Shown in pieces: positions 1 through 7,136 of a stretch of 13,491 nucleotides of DNA. Position numbers and translations under genes: made by a program. The notes under the pieces were generated by a model. That model saw only the letters and a program-made list of their open reading frames with translations. It searched no databases and was not told where the DNA came from. Position 1 is the first letter of the stretch; each line of letters starts with the position of its first letter. The stretch lies in contig CAZOMM010000056.1 in the NCBI GenBank assembly GCA_964581165.1, forward strand, positions 1 to 13,491. Direction: 5' to 3'. This DNA comes from CAZPAN01 sp964581165 (lineage in GTDB: Bacteria > Actinomycetota > Coriobacteriia > Coriobacteriales > CADBOM01).

Positions 1-1946
1 TTGGTCGCAGAATACGTCGTGGTGCCCTGATGTATGAGCGTCAAGGTCCCGCCGTTGTGCGCGATCTCGGTCTCGTTGCCATAACCGCCGGCGGTCGAGT
101 TGTCATAGACAGGCTGATAGTAGTCGCTGCCACCCTGCTCGCCATTGTAGGAGAGCGCATATCTCAGCAGCTCCGCATTGTAGCCGTACATCGGCAGACT
201 GGCGTTTATGGTGATCGTTGAGTCGGATTCCACGCTGTACTCAATGTAATTACCGGCTATCAGATCCGAGATCTTGCTTTGCGAATCCATAGCGTTTTCG
301 AAGTAGTACTGCATGGTCATGTCGGAGAGCAGCGAGGAGATCAGCTCATCTGTGACCTCTTCGGCACCGTTTTTGATGATGATGGTAAAGACCACGTCCG
401 TGAGATACATCCTGTACTTCACGTAATCGGTCGAGCGCTCACCTAGGCTGTATCCTTCGTAAACGCTAGCGGAGTTCTCATCTGCCATCGTCCAAGTAAC
501 AGCAAGCGTGGTGGAAGTCTGCTCCAGCACTTCTCCGGTATCCACATAGGACACAGTCACGGTCTGGGTGACAGTTGAGGGAAGAGTCGGGGATTTTGCG
601 ACGTATGTTCCCACCTCGGTTTGGGTGAGAGTCACGCTGCCGGGTGCCTGATCCTCGGTCAATCCGAGTTTCTCCATCGCATCTGAAGTGAGGTTTCCAT
701 ATGCGTCGTAGAGAACGTACGGGCCGCCATCGTCACCCTCTATTGTGAAGTAGAGCCTGTATCCTCCCACTAGATCGTCAGTGGAGGGCCTAGTGCTTAT
801 GTTGTTGTCGAGCCAGTAGGTGGTGATGGGCGTGGTGGTGATGTTGAACGCCCCGGCCTGGGTGGTAGTCTCGGTTGTCAGCTCCCTCTCGTCTTCGGAG
901 TCCTGGCTTTCGATGCCTTCCGATTCGTCGCTGGAGCTGCCATTGAGGATCGCGAGTGCATCGCTCACAAGCTGGTCGACATCGATGTTCCAGCCCTCCA
1001 GTATCGTCCGTGCAGACGGTACCACGATCTCGCTCTGCACGGTACTAACCCCGTTATCCTGTAGGGTCCAGGTGATATGGTTCTCGGAACCCGAGAGCAC
1101 GCTATCCTGCCCAAGAACGACATCAAAGCTGGCACTCACTACAATTTCGCTCAGGGAGCTCGCCTCGATGGAGGCGGCCAAATCGTCTCCTGAAGACTCG
1201 GAGTCGTCGGAGTCGTCAGAGTCGTCGACAGAAACCACCCCGGCCGCAGCAGCAAGCTCAACCCTAATGAGCCCAGTATCCCGATCGATGGAGAGATACG
1301 CGCCGATCTGGTCTGTGGGGTTTCCGGACTGATCCACCAGATATGCGCTGATGGTGCCTCCCTCCGCCAGCTCCCCGGCAAACTCAAAGCCATCTGGCAT
1401 CGATATGGTGAACCAGTCTCCCTCGAGCATATAGCACCCATCCAAAACCTCGTCTGGATCAATGGAGAAGCTTATGCTGGCGGTATATGGAATCTCGCTG
1501 GGAAGCAGCTCCGGAAGCGCCGCGACGAGATCCGCGATCAGCTTTATCTCGTCGGTGATGGCCTGCCCCGATCCCTCGTTGTCGACAAGCGCCGCTAGGG
1601 CACTGGCGGTGGGTGCAGACCAGCCCTCGGGTGCCTCGGCAGCAATCGTCATGCTGCCAGACTCGAGCGTCAGTCCGCCGCTTTGGGCGTTCCAATCCCA
1701 TGGATCGCGCACCGTGACGGCAGAATCGTTATCGGAGTCGTTGTTGCTACTGTCTTCCACCTCGTAGGTGGACTCTATAGCGCTCTCGTCGGAAATTGTA
1801 GAGTCGTCATCGGTTGCCATAACCGGGATGACCGTCGCAAACAGCATCTGGAAACTCAGAAGGACGGCAAGGCCGACCCTACATATCTTGGCAGCAGTCC
1901 CTCTTTTGGAACTTCTTCTGGAATGTGAGGACTTAAAGACAGACAT
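1..1946 (-). CDS. Large secreted surface protein, N-terminal part (runs off left edge)
   Basis: Reading the minus strand from the ATG at 1946 gives one uninterrupted frame of 648 codons to the window edge, so the gene is partial. Residues 1-22 are Lys/Arg/Ser-rich, followed by a hydrophobic segment (about 24-43, GLAVLLSFQMLFATVIPVMA) and a likely signal-peptidase site after Ala44, so the product is exported. The mature part is rich in Ser, Thr, Asp and Glu with almost no Cys. It has an Asp-Asp-Ser repeat near residues 240-249 and beta-strand-rich stretches such as TVTVSYVDTGEVLEQT near residue 465. This composition is typical of Gram-positive wall-anchored adhesins, but no LPXTG motif or named domain is visible because the C-terminus lies outside the window. 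The DNA is visibly richer in G+C than the downstream genes. Function is unknown; adhesin or surface-layer role is inference. Confidence 0.8.
   Translation of the reverse strand, partial: MSVFKSSHSRRSSKRGTAAKICRVGLAVLLSFQMLFATVIPVMATDDDSTISDESAIESTYEVEDSSNNDSDNDSAVTVRDPWDWNAQSGGLTLESGSMTIAAEAPEGWSAPTASALAALVDNEGSGQAITDEIKLIADLVAALPELLPSEIPYTASISFSIDPDEVLDGCYMLEGDWFTISMPDGFEFAGELAEGGTISAYLVDQSGNPTDQIGAYLSIDRDTGLIRVELAAAAGVVSVDDSDDSDDSESSGDDLAASIEASSLSEIVVSASFDVVLGQDSVLSGSENHITWTLQDNGVSTVQSEIVVPSARTILEGWNIDVDQLVSDALAILNGSSSDESEGIESQDSEDERELTTETTTQAGAFNITTTPITTYWLDNNISTRPSTDDLVGGYRLYFTIEGDDGGPYVLYDAYGNLTSDAMEKLGLTEDQAPGSVTLTQTEVGTYVAKSPTLPSTVTQTVTVSYVDTGEVLEQTSTTLAVTWTMADENSASVYEGYSLGERSTDYVKYRMYLTDVVFTIIIKNGAEEVTDELISSLLSDMTMQYYFENAMDSQSKISDLIAGNYIEYSVESDSTITINASLPMYGYNAELLRYALSYNGEQGGSDYYQPVYDNSTAGGYGNETEIAHNGGTLTLIHQGTTTYSAT
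1201..1227. repeat. 9-bp tandem repeat encoding Asp-Asp-Ser
   Basis: Three near-identical 9-bp units (gagtcgtcg, with one base change in the middle copy) lie in the surface-protein frame and encode an Asp/Ser run. This resembles the short acidic linkers seen between domains of surface adhesins. Copy-number changes would keep the frame. Confidence 0.7.
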
Positions 1947-1952
1947 CTTCTA

Positions 1953-1968
1953 CCCCCCCCTCTCTCTC
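1953..1968 (-). promoter_or_regulatory. G8 plus (GA)4 tract in the ribosome-binding region of the surface-protein gene
   Basis: On the minus strand the gene is preceded by GAGAGAGA, then eight G, then TAGAAG and the ATG at 1946. The SD-like purines (AGAGG at the junction) are therefore embedded in a mononucleotide run beside a dinucleotide run. Such tracts are prone to slipped-strand mispairing, and a length change here would alter SD-to-start spacing without touching the protein. The tract is seen directly; phase variation is inferred. Confidence 0.5.
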
Positions 1969-1969
1969 C

Positions 1970-1994
1970 GAACTCAAGGACCTAATTTGAGTTC
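1970..1994 (-). promoter_or_regulatory. Leader hairpin 2, next to the SD region
   Basis: A perfect 8-bp inverted repeat (GAACTCAA and TTGAGTTC) surrounds a 9-nt loop in the leader of the surface-protein gene. On the minus strand its 3' arm ends one base before the GA/G tract. No U-run follows it, so it looks like a leader structure and not a terminator. Confidence 0.55.
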
Positions 1995-2007
1995 CGGCAC
2001 AAAGCCT

Positions 2008-2037
2008 TCTAGCCGTACCTACGAGAGGACGGCTAGA
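2008..2037 (-). promoter_or_regulatory. Leader hairpin 1 (12-bp stem with one bulge)
   Basis: The arms TCTAGCCGT and ACGGCTAGA pair perfectly over 9 bp. After a single bulged base the stem continues 3 bp (CCT/AGG) to a 5-nt loop. On the minus strand the apical sequence CCTCTC is complementary to GAGAGG of the SD tract (1959-1964), so the hairpin could trade its own top for pairing with the ribosome-binding region. No U-tract follows on either strand. Confidence 0.6.
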
Positions 2038-2305
2038 CGCAAATTCTTCTGCTAATCCGTGTTAACTACGGCTGTAGAAGCGGGGGCGAGTACAGTAGGA
2101 TGATGCCAAGACTTAGCATTATCTTGTCAGCTCGTACTGTTAGCGTTTTCGCCCCCTTTCGTAATTTGAGACTTACATCCGGGGAGGTGCGCACCCTCTA
2201 TTTGTTTGTCGAACTGCTAATAGTTTGAGGACAGCTAAATTTGATTTCTGTTGTTTCTCCAACAAAAACGAAAATTTCATGCGGAATTTTTGAAAGTCAA
2301 GGGAG

Positions 2306-3121
2306 CTAGAGTCCAAGCTGGGCAATTTGACGAATGATTGCATCTTTTACAACAGGCGCTAAAGAACCTGGTTTAAGCTTAAATATCACCGTGCCCTGGT
2401 ATCCAAAATCAGTCATTGAAGTAAATCTAAATATCGGCCCTTCAACAACCTCGGCAAGCTCAGATACAGCTTGGCTGATACTTGGCCTGATCTCTTCAAC
2501 AAAATCATCCAAGGTTTTTCCTTCGCCTACATGCTCATATCTCAGCAACACAGAGGTCTCTACCAATATAAAATCTGCCTTATGAACAAGCGAAGTGGTG
2601 TTGATAACCGAGTTAGGAACGCATATTGCGTCGCCATCTGAATCCCGAATAATCATATGGCGCCAATTGCAGTCTTCTACAACACCCTCACGACCAGATA
2701 TTTCGACCCTATCTCCAATGTCGATGATGCCTTGCAAAGATACCTGAACGCCACTGATAAGGTTGGAAAGTGTATCTTGGCACCCCAAAGATATTGCGAT
2801 ACCTCCAATGCCAAGAGCAGTAACGATACCTCCAACATCCACATTAAAGACCGTGTCAAGCACAAATCCCACAGCTGCAAACCAAATGCAAAAGCGGATT
2901 ACATTGATTATGATTTTGGCTCCAGAAAGAGGTATCTGATCGCGATATAGGACCTTACGCAAAAACTTGGAAGCAGCTTTGTCAACAATAACAGCGACAA
3001 TAGCAATTACTGCTATCCAGAAGACCGAAACTATAAACACAGCCAGCATGTCATCGCTCGTAAGCCACTGCCATATAGTCTGCTTAACTTCGGATATCTG
3101 CTCAACTGTAGTTTCTTCCAT
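2306..3121 (-). CDS. MscS-family small-conductance mechanosensitive ion channel
   Basis: The 271-residue membrane protein should open under membrane tension and release solutes during hypo-osmotic shock. Hydrophobic segments lie at about 25-46, 67-90 and 97-127. The last has the Gly/Ala-rich pore-helix pattern of the family (GIVTALGIGGIAISLG), followed by SNLISGVQVSLQGIIDIGDRV and a beta domain with VPNSVI, as in MscS. The length is close to E. coli MscS. I chose the ATG at 3121 because GGGGAG lies 6 nt upstream; a longer frame from a TTG at 3160 has no SD. It stands alone on the minus strand and is divergent from cutA across an AT-rich gap. The family call is firm; the exact paralogue (MscS or YnaI-like) is not. 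Confidence 0.92.
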   Translation of the reverse strand: MEETTVEQISEVKQTIWQWLTSDDMLAVFIVSVFWIAVIAIVAVIVDKAASKFLRKVLYRDQIPLSGAKIIINVIRFCIWFAAVGFVLDTVFNVDVGGIVTALGIGGIAISLGCQDTLSNLISGVQVSLQGIIDIGDRVEISGREGVVEDCNWRHMIIRDSDGDAICVPNSVINTTSLVHKADFILVETSVLLRYEHVGEGKTLDDFVEEIRPSISQAVSELAEVVEGPIFRFTSMTDFGYQGTVIFKLKPGSLAPVVKDAIIRQIAQLGL

Positions 3122-3195
3122 TAAACGCTCCCCAGCTCTACCAACTCTTCTCTCTTCCAAACTTAGTTTGCTTAATTAGAATCGAATATAAGCCA

Positions 3196-3232
3196 TTTTT
3201 GGTTTTGGAGCGTTTTTATTTTTTGGTTTTGG
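3196..3232. repeat. Direct repeat in the mscS-cutA divergent promoter region
   Basis: The 13-mer tttttggttttgg occurs at 3196-3208 and again at 3220-3232, a 24-bp period (about two helical turns). It lies between the divergent starts, just downstream of a TATAAG/TATATT box (3187-3192). It could be a paired protein-binding site, but this is inference. Confidence 0.45.
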
Positions 3233-3268
3233 CGTTCGTCTAAAGCAAATGGAAAGAAGGTAGCCATT

Positions 3269-3586
3269 ATGAGTGATGCTTGCATTGTTCTCACAACTTT
3301 TGAAAATGAAGAGTCTGCACGTCTGGTGCTAGATACCGTTCTTAGCGAAGGGCTTGCAGCCTGCATACAGCAAATCAATATCAAAAGCACATATATGTGG
3401 GATGAAACCATACAGCACGACAACGAGATTCTTGTGCTTATTAAAACAACAGAAAGCGTTTACGAGCCTCTAAAGAAACGTCTTGAAGAACTTCACCCTT
3501 ACGACATTCCAGAAATTCTCAAGGTACCCGTTTTGGATGGAGCAGCATCCTATCTAAAATGGCTTAAGGAGAATACCAAAGCTTAA
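3269..3586 (+). CDS. cutA: CutA1-type divalent-ion tolerance protein
   Basis: The product is a 105-residue, single-domain protein of normal CutA1 length. CutA1 forms very stable ferredoxin-like trimers related to PII signalling proteins. It was linked to copper and other divalent-cation tolerance in E. coli, but its true role is unsettled. Diagnostic stretches are the N-terminal IVLTTFENEESA, the segment LAACIQQINIKSTYMWDETI, and HPYDIPEILKVPV near the C-terminus, which includes the conserved HPY(D/E)xPEI motif. The ATG at 3269 has AGAAGG 8 nt upstream. Orientation is the same as rsfS and opposite to every other intact gene around it, and it is not a usual member of the nadD-yqeK-rsfS cluster. 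Confidence 0.93.
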   Translation: MSDACIVLTTFENEESARLVLDTVLSEGLAACIQQINIKSTYMWDETIQHDNEILVLIKTTESVYEPLKKRLEELHPYDIPEILKVPVLDGAASYLKWLKENTKA

Positions 3587-3607
3587 AAACAACAGCTCTT
3601 GGCTGGG

Positions 3608-3613
3608 TATAAT
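3608..3613 (+). promoter_or_regulatory. Candidate -10 box for rsfS
   Basis: A perfect TATAAT lies in the 83-bp gap between cutA and rsfS, about 55 bp before the rsfS start. No convincing -35 hexamer sits 17 bp upstream (TTAAAA at 3583-3588 would give a 19-bp spacer), so the promoter is plausible, not certain. Confidence 0.45.
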
Positions 3614-3669
3614 GTTTAGGCTTACAAAGCTCCTAAAAATACTGAACACTCAAACAAAGGCGGGAAGAA

Positions 3670-4125
3670 TTGACTTCTAGGGAGATCGCTCTAATAGCTG
3701 CAGCTGCAGCAGATTCAAAAAAAGCAGCAGACGTCCTAATACAAAAAGTTTCAGAGCTAATTCTTGTTACTGATTATTTTGTAATAGCAACTGGAATAAA
3801 CGATAGGCAAGTCGAAGCCATAGCCGACGAAGTAGAAGATCAATTAAGAGAAAAAGCAAACCTTAAGCCTATCGGCCGCGAGGGATACGAAGAGCGAACC
3901 TGGATCTTGCTTGATTATGGCGAGGTTGTTGTGCATGTGTTCCAACCACAAACCCGCGATTTTTACAGACTTGAGACCCTTTGGAACGATGCTCCATTTA
4001 TAGATGTAACAGAAGCTGGAATCGAAGCCCCTGAATACAGCGAGCGCATAGCTAAGCTGCTATCTCAATCAACTAAAGAAACTAAAGAAACAGCCAAGGC
4101 ATCAGAGTCAAGCGAAGATATTTGA
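3670..4125 (+). CDS. rsfS: Ribosome silencing factor RsfS (Iojap/YbeB family)
   Basis: RsfS binds L14 on the large ribosomal subunit and blocks joining with the small subunit when nutrients are short. The 151-residue product carries the family core: LVTDYFVIATGINDRQVEAIADEVED (residues about 32-57) and GREGYEERTWILLDYGEVVVHVF with the following RDFYRLETLW. A Ser/Thr/Glu-rich tail (about 134-151) extends past the core. No ATG is available; the TTG at 3670 is preceded by AAAGG at about 9 nt. The gene is normally co-directional with nadD-yqeK. Here it faces yqeK tail to tail, leaving only 36 bp between stops with no obvious strong terminator. Family call is firm. Confidence 0.93.
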   Translation: MTSREIALIAAAAADSKKAADVLIQKVSELILVTDYFVIATGINDRQVEAIADEVEDQLREKANLKPIGREGYEERTWILLDYGEVVVHVFQPQTRDFYRLETLWNDAPFIDVTEAGIEAPEYSERIAKLLSQSTKETKETAKASESSEDI

Positions 4126-4161
4126 TTAAAGCAAGCCTGTACTAAACCAGAGTTGACACGC

Positions 4162-4935
4162 TTACTGCTTGGTTGTGGCAGAAGTCGCGCCGGAGTCAAA
4201 GGGACCGTAAGCCACGTACTCATTCCAGATTTTGGCTGTGTCTGGATGCATGTATCGGTGTCTTTCTACAAGATGTTCAACGGTTGAGCGATAACACTCC
4301 GAAAAGAGTTCGCGTAGGCCAAGCTTACCCACAAGTTCTCTTAAAGAATTGAGCCTCTCGAACTTTCTAAGTGGCTCAATCATGTCAGAGATATAAACAA
4401 TCATGTCCAGATCGCTCATATCTACAGCACCAGAGGTATGTCGCTCCACTGCTTGGATAATCCTTGGGTCGATATCCTTAAACCTAAGCTGGAGAGCCTT
4501 TGCACCTGTAATCGCGTGAATCAGCACTTCCATGTTTTGAAAGCCCTCTCCAAGCTCAATCCCAAGTTCAGTTGCCCTGTCAAAGACTTCCTGACCTATA
4601 TAGCACTTATCCCAGTCGTGAATCAAACCAGCGCTTACGCAAAGCTCCCTATCTACCCCATAGAGATCACCTAAAGAGACACAGGTTTTGGCCACACTTA
4701 TCGAATGGGCAAATCGCTTAGGAGAAAGACGCTCCTGTAGCTCAGTTATAGCTTCTGCTATAAATGTCGCGCATTGATCCGAAAGACCCTCAGACAGCTC
4801 AGCCGCAAGCTTCTCTACAGAAGTGCTTGTAATATCACTAGAGTTAAAAATCAAATCGTCATAGTGACGAATAAGTTCTTTGCCAGAAGCTTCTTGTCCA
4901 ACAGAAGCTCCTTGTCCAGCATTCTCTAGTGACAT
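4162..4935 (-). CDS. yqeK: YqeK-type HD-domain hydrolase (predicted Ap4A hydrolase)
   Basis: YqeK proteins hydrolyse diadenosine tetraphosphate symmetrically to ADP. From the ATG at 4935 the product is 257 residues. Candidate metal ligands of the HD fold are visible: His77 in RFAHSISVA, His106-Asp107 in AGLIHDWDK, His140, His166 in the family signature ERHTSG, and Asp184 in VYISDMIEP. The ATG lies 8 bp after the nadD stop, with AAGGG inside the nadD end as SD. A longer frame would run far into nadD and lacks support. The first 65 or so residues are an extension relative to the usual family length near 190, with low-complexity Gly/Gln/Ser at the very start. Its place after nadD is the normal one. 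Confidence 0.9.
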   Translation of the reverse strand: MSLENAGQGASVGQEASGKELIRHYDDLIFNSSDITSTSVEKLAAELSEGLSDQCATFIAEAITELQERLSPKRFAHSISVAKTCVSLGDLYGVDRELCVSAGLIHDWDKCYIGQEVFDRATELGIELGEGFQNMEVLIHAITGAKALQLRFKDIDPRIIQAVERHTSGAVDMSDLDMIVYISDMIEPLRKFERLNSLRELVGKLGLRELFSECYRSTVEHLVERHRYMHPDTAKIWNEYVAYGPFDSGATSATTKQ

Positions 4936-4943
4936 ATAAACGT

Positions 4944-5678
4944 CTACCGCCCTTCTGCTACAAATTCTTCCTCGGAGCTTGCGTGCCCATTTTTGTGCCC
5001 ATTTTTGCACCCATTTTTGTGCTCATTGGTGTAAAGACTGTGGCTATGTATGTAGTCTGAAACCGAAATTGGAGTCATATACGTTATAGACTTACCCTCA
5101 GATATGCGCTCGCGCAGGTCGGTAGATGAAATCGCAAGTCCAGGCACATCAAAAAACGAGACTTTGCCAGAAAGATCCGCATTTTCATCTACAGACTCCA
5201 TTAGTTCTGAATAGTCATATCCTGGCCTTGTTGCTGCAACAAAATGCGCCAACTCTACCATCTTTTCGGCATTTTTCCACTTAAGCACACTGATGATCGC
5301 ATCTGCTCCCGTTATAAAGAACAATTCTGTGTCATCTGTAAGACTGTCTCGCAAATAGCGCAGGGTGTCATATGTGTAGGTGACACCCTCACGCTCAATT
5401 TCTAAGCGACTAACGTCGAACTTGGTATTTTTTCGAGTAGCAAGTACAACCATGTTATAGCGATGTTCGGCAGCAGATACCTTGGTATCTGCCTTAAAAG
5501 CCGGACTGCCCGTAGGCATAAACACCACATAGTCCAAATCAAATTGCTCTCGAGCCTGTTCAGCACAGATAAGGTGGCCAAAGTGAATAGGATCAAAAGT
5601 ACCACCCATTATCCCTAAACGTAATTTGCGCTTAGGATCTGCAGCTATCGTCTCATCGACTCGTGGAGAAATCAGCAT
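4944..5678 (-). CDS. nadD: Nicotinate-nucleotide adenylyltransferase
   Basis: NadD transfers AMP from ATP to nicotinate mononucleotide, giving deamido-NAD, the shared step of de novo and salvage NAD synthesis. The 244-residue product has the nucleotidyltransferase signature GGTFDPIHFGH (residues 25-35) with both catalytic histidines, the GADAII segment near 124, and ISSTDLR (183-189), the ATP phosphate-binding motif. The core ends near residue 213. Beyond it is an unusual tail with four KNG-like units rich in His/Lys plus one Cys, encoded by 12-bp tandem repeats. The ATG at 5678 overlaps the proA stop by 7 bp, so the two are probably translationally coupled. Confidence 0.95.
   Translation of the reverse strand: MLISPRVDETIAADPKRKLRLGIMGGTFDPIHFGHLICAEQAREQFDLDYVVFMPTGSPAFKADTKVSAAEHRYNMVVLATRKNTKFDVSRLEIEREGVTYTYDTLRYLRDSLTDDTELFFITGADAIISVLKWKNAEKMVELAHFVAATRPGYDYSELMESVDENADLSGKVSFFDVPGLAISSTDLRERISEGKSITYMTPISVSDYIHSHSLYTNEHKNGCKNGHKNGHASSEEEFVAEGR
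4985..5032. repeat. 12-bp tandem repeat in the 3' end of nadD
   Basis: Three good copies of gcccatttttgt (4985-4996, 4997-5008, 5009-5020, with one or two changes) and a decayed fourth (5021-5032) encode the Lys-Asn-Gly-His/Cys repeats of the NadD tail. Each unit is four codons, so gain or loss keeps the frame. Confidence 0.85.
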
Positions 5679-6958
5679 CTAATCTGTCCACTACCCATCA
5701 ATATGTACTTGGATGTTGTCATGGCTGCTAGACCCATAGGTCCGCGAGCGTGCAGCTTTTGAGTAGAGATGCCAATCTCTGCACCTAAGCCAAACATCCC
5801 ACCATCGGTAAACCTCGTTGATGCATTGACATAAACAGCCGCAGCATCTACCTCGTTTGTAAAACGTAGAGCCGCATCATAATCGCAGGTAACAATAGCC
5901 TCAGAGTGACTGGTTCCATATTTGTTGATGTGAGCAATGGCCTCATCTATTCCAGAAACAGTTTTGATGCTAATGTCCAGCGAGAGGTACTCGGTAGCCC
6001 AATCCTCTTCTGTACCTTCGACGACACTGTCAGCTGGTATATCCATAGCCGAAGCAATCTCTCTCACAGTCTCATCGGCATGAATAGTTACACCATTAGC
6101 CACCATGTCAGCTAGGATTCCAGGCACGGCTTCTGCTGCAATCGAGGCATCAACGAGCACCGACTCACAGGCATTACAAACACCAGGGCGCTGGCACTTA
6201 GCATTAATGATGATATTTCTGGCCATCTCTAAATCTGCGGTCTCGTGCACATAAACATGACAGTTTCCAGTTCCTGTCTCGATAACGGGAACCTTTGAGT
6301 TTTCCACACAGCTTTGGATGAGCGAACTGCCACCTCTAGGAATTAGCACGTCTATTAGCCCATGCAAAGACATAAGCTCGGTGGTAGCAGCTCTATCGGT
6401 AGTTGTAACCGACTGAATAGCATTGGCAGGAAGTCCCACCGATGTTGCAGCCTCAGAAAGAATCCTAGTCATCTCTAGATTGGTATCAATTGCTGCCGAG
6501 CCTCCACGCAAAATGCAAGCATTGGCAGTCTTGATGCAAAGACCTGCCGCATCGGCCGTAACATTGGGTCTGGCTTCGTAGATCATTGCAACAACACCAA
6601 GCGGAACCCTAACTTGGCTTAGCTGGATACCGCTGGCAAGTACTCTGCCCTCAATTACCTCTCCAACAGGATCGCTTTCGGCCACAAGCTCCATGAGCGC
6701 CGAAGCTATGCCCTCGATGCGCTCTTCGGTTAAAAGCAGCCTATCTTGCAAAGAAGGCTTCATTCCTTCGGCCTTAGCTCTTGCCATATCTGATGCATTA
6801 GCTTGCACAATCTTGTCGGAGTTGGCCAGAAGAGCATCGGCCATAGCCTTAAGTGCCTTGTTGCGTGTAGCCGAATCCAGCTTGGCTAGCTCAGCTGCGG
6901 CCTCACGGGCTCTCAGTGCAATTTCCATTACCCCAGAAGCACCAACAGTATCTGCCAT
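5672..6958 (-). CDS. proA: Gamma-glutamyl phosphate reductase
   Basis: ProA reduces gamma-glutamyl phosphate with NADPH to glutamate semialdehyde, the second step of proline synthesis from glutamate. The 428-residue product has normal length and the aldehyde-dehydrogenase-like fold. It carries VPLGVVAMIYEARPNVTAD (about 118-136), ILRGGSAAI (149-157), VLIPRGGSSLI (204-214), and the catalytic-cysteine region CQRPGVCNACES, with Cys261 the expected nucleophile. I chose the ATG at 6958 because GGAG sits 6 nt upstream; a TTG at 6970 would place that SD inside the gene. proB lies upstream, 178 bp away, an unusually long and repeat-filled gap for this pair. Confidence 0.95.
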   Translation of the reverse strand: MADTVGASGVMEIALRAREAAAELAKLDSATRNKALKAMADALLANSDKIVQANASDMARAKAEGMKPSLQDRLLLTEERIEGIASALMELVAESDPVGEVIEGRVLASGIQLSQVRVPLGVVAMIYEARPNVTADAAGLCIKTANACILRGGSAAIDTNLEMTRILSEAATSVGLPANAIQSVTTTDRAATTELMSLHGLIDVLIPRGGSSLIQSCVENSKVPVIETGTGNCHVYVHETADLEMARNIIINAKCQRPGVCNACESVLVDASIAAEAVPGILADMVANGVTIHADETVREIASAMDIPADSVVEGTEEDWATEYLSLDISIKTVSGIDEAIAHINKYGTSHSEAIVTCDYDAALRFTNEVDAAAVYVNASTRFTDGGMFGLGAEIGISTQKLHARGPMGLAAMTTSKYILMGSGQIRC

Positions 6959-7044
6959 GAAAAACTCCAATCTCTATCAAGGGCTAGTACGCATACAAAT
7001 TGGGCCTGATAAGATTTTTAGTCTGCTATAGTCTCGCTCGAGCT

Positions 7045-7090
7045 TACACTCACACTCGTTCGAACTCACGCTCACGCTCACGCTCACGCT
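7045..7090. repeat. Hexanucleotide repeat array between proB and proA
   Basis: Four exact copies of ctcacg plus two bases fill 7065-7090. Degenerate hexamers of the same kind (cactca, cactcg) extend back to about 7045. The array lies in the 178-bp gap that the proB transcript must cross to reach proA. No coding frame fits it. Confidence 0.75.
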
Positions 7091-7112
7091 GAACACATTC
7101 TAGTACCCAAAA

Positions 7113-7127
7113 AGCCATGAAAAGGCT
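7113..7127 (-). terminator. Weak possible terminator after proB
   Basis: Ten bases after the proB stop, AGCC and GGCT (plus one G-U pair) can form a short stem with a 7-nt loop, followed by five T on the minus strand. The stem is too short for confidence and may only attenuate read-through into proA. Confidence 0.25.
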
Positions 7128-7136
7128 CAAAAAGAC

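Larger units (their letters stand above)
1947..2305. other. 359-bp intergenic leader region, no gene
   Basis: No plausible coding frame is seen. Besides the two hairpins and the G8 tract it holds a long-range 8-bp complementarity (gggggcga at 2082-2089 with tcgccccc at 2149-2156), a 10-bp palindrome GGTGCGCACC at 2186-2195, and an AT-rich stretch after the mechanosensitive-channel gene with weak inverted repeats (for example around 2250-2275) but no convincing U-tailed terminator. I could not pick a promoter for the surface-protein gene with confidence. Confidence 0.6.

Noticed and set aside
820..1332. 170-codon plus-strand open frame
   Set aside because: It is antisense to the continuous surface-protein frame, Ser-rich because it mirrors that gene's codons, and has no SD or family signature.
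1985..2045. Resemblance of the plus strand (CACAAAGCC and nearby TACCT) to a c-di-GMP-I riboswitch
   Set aside because: No plus-strand gene follows, the conserved GGTAGCGGGG element is missing, and the hairpin does not match the two-stem layout.
7020..7100. tRNA-like GTTCGAA T-loop sequence on the minus strand in the proB-proA gap
   Set aside because: It lies within degenerate hexamer repeats and no acceptor, D or anticodon stems can be drawn.
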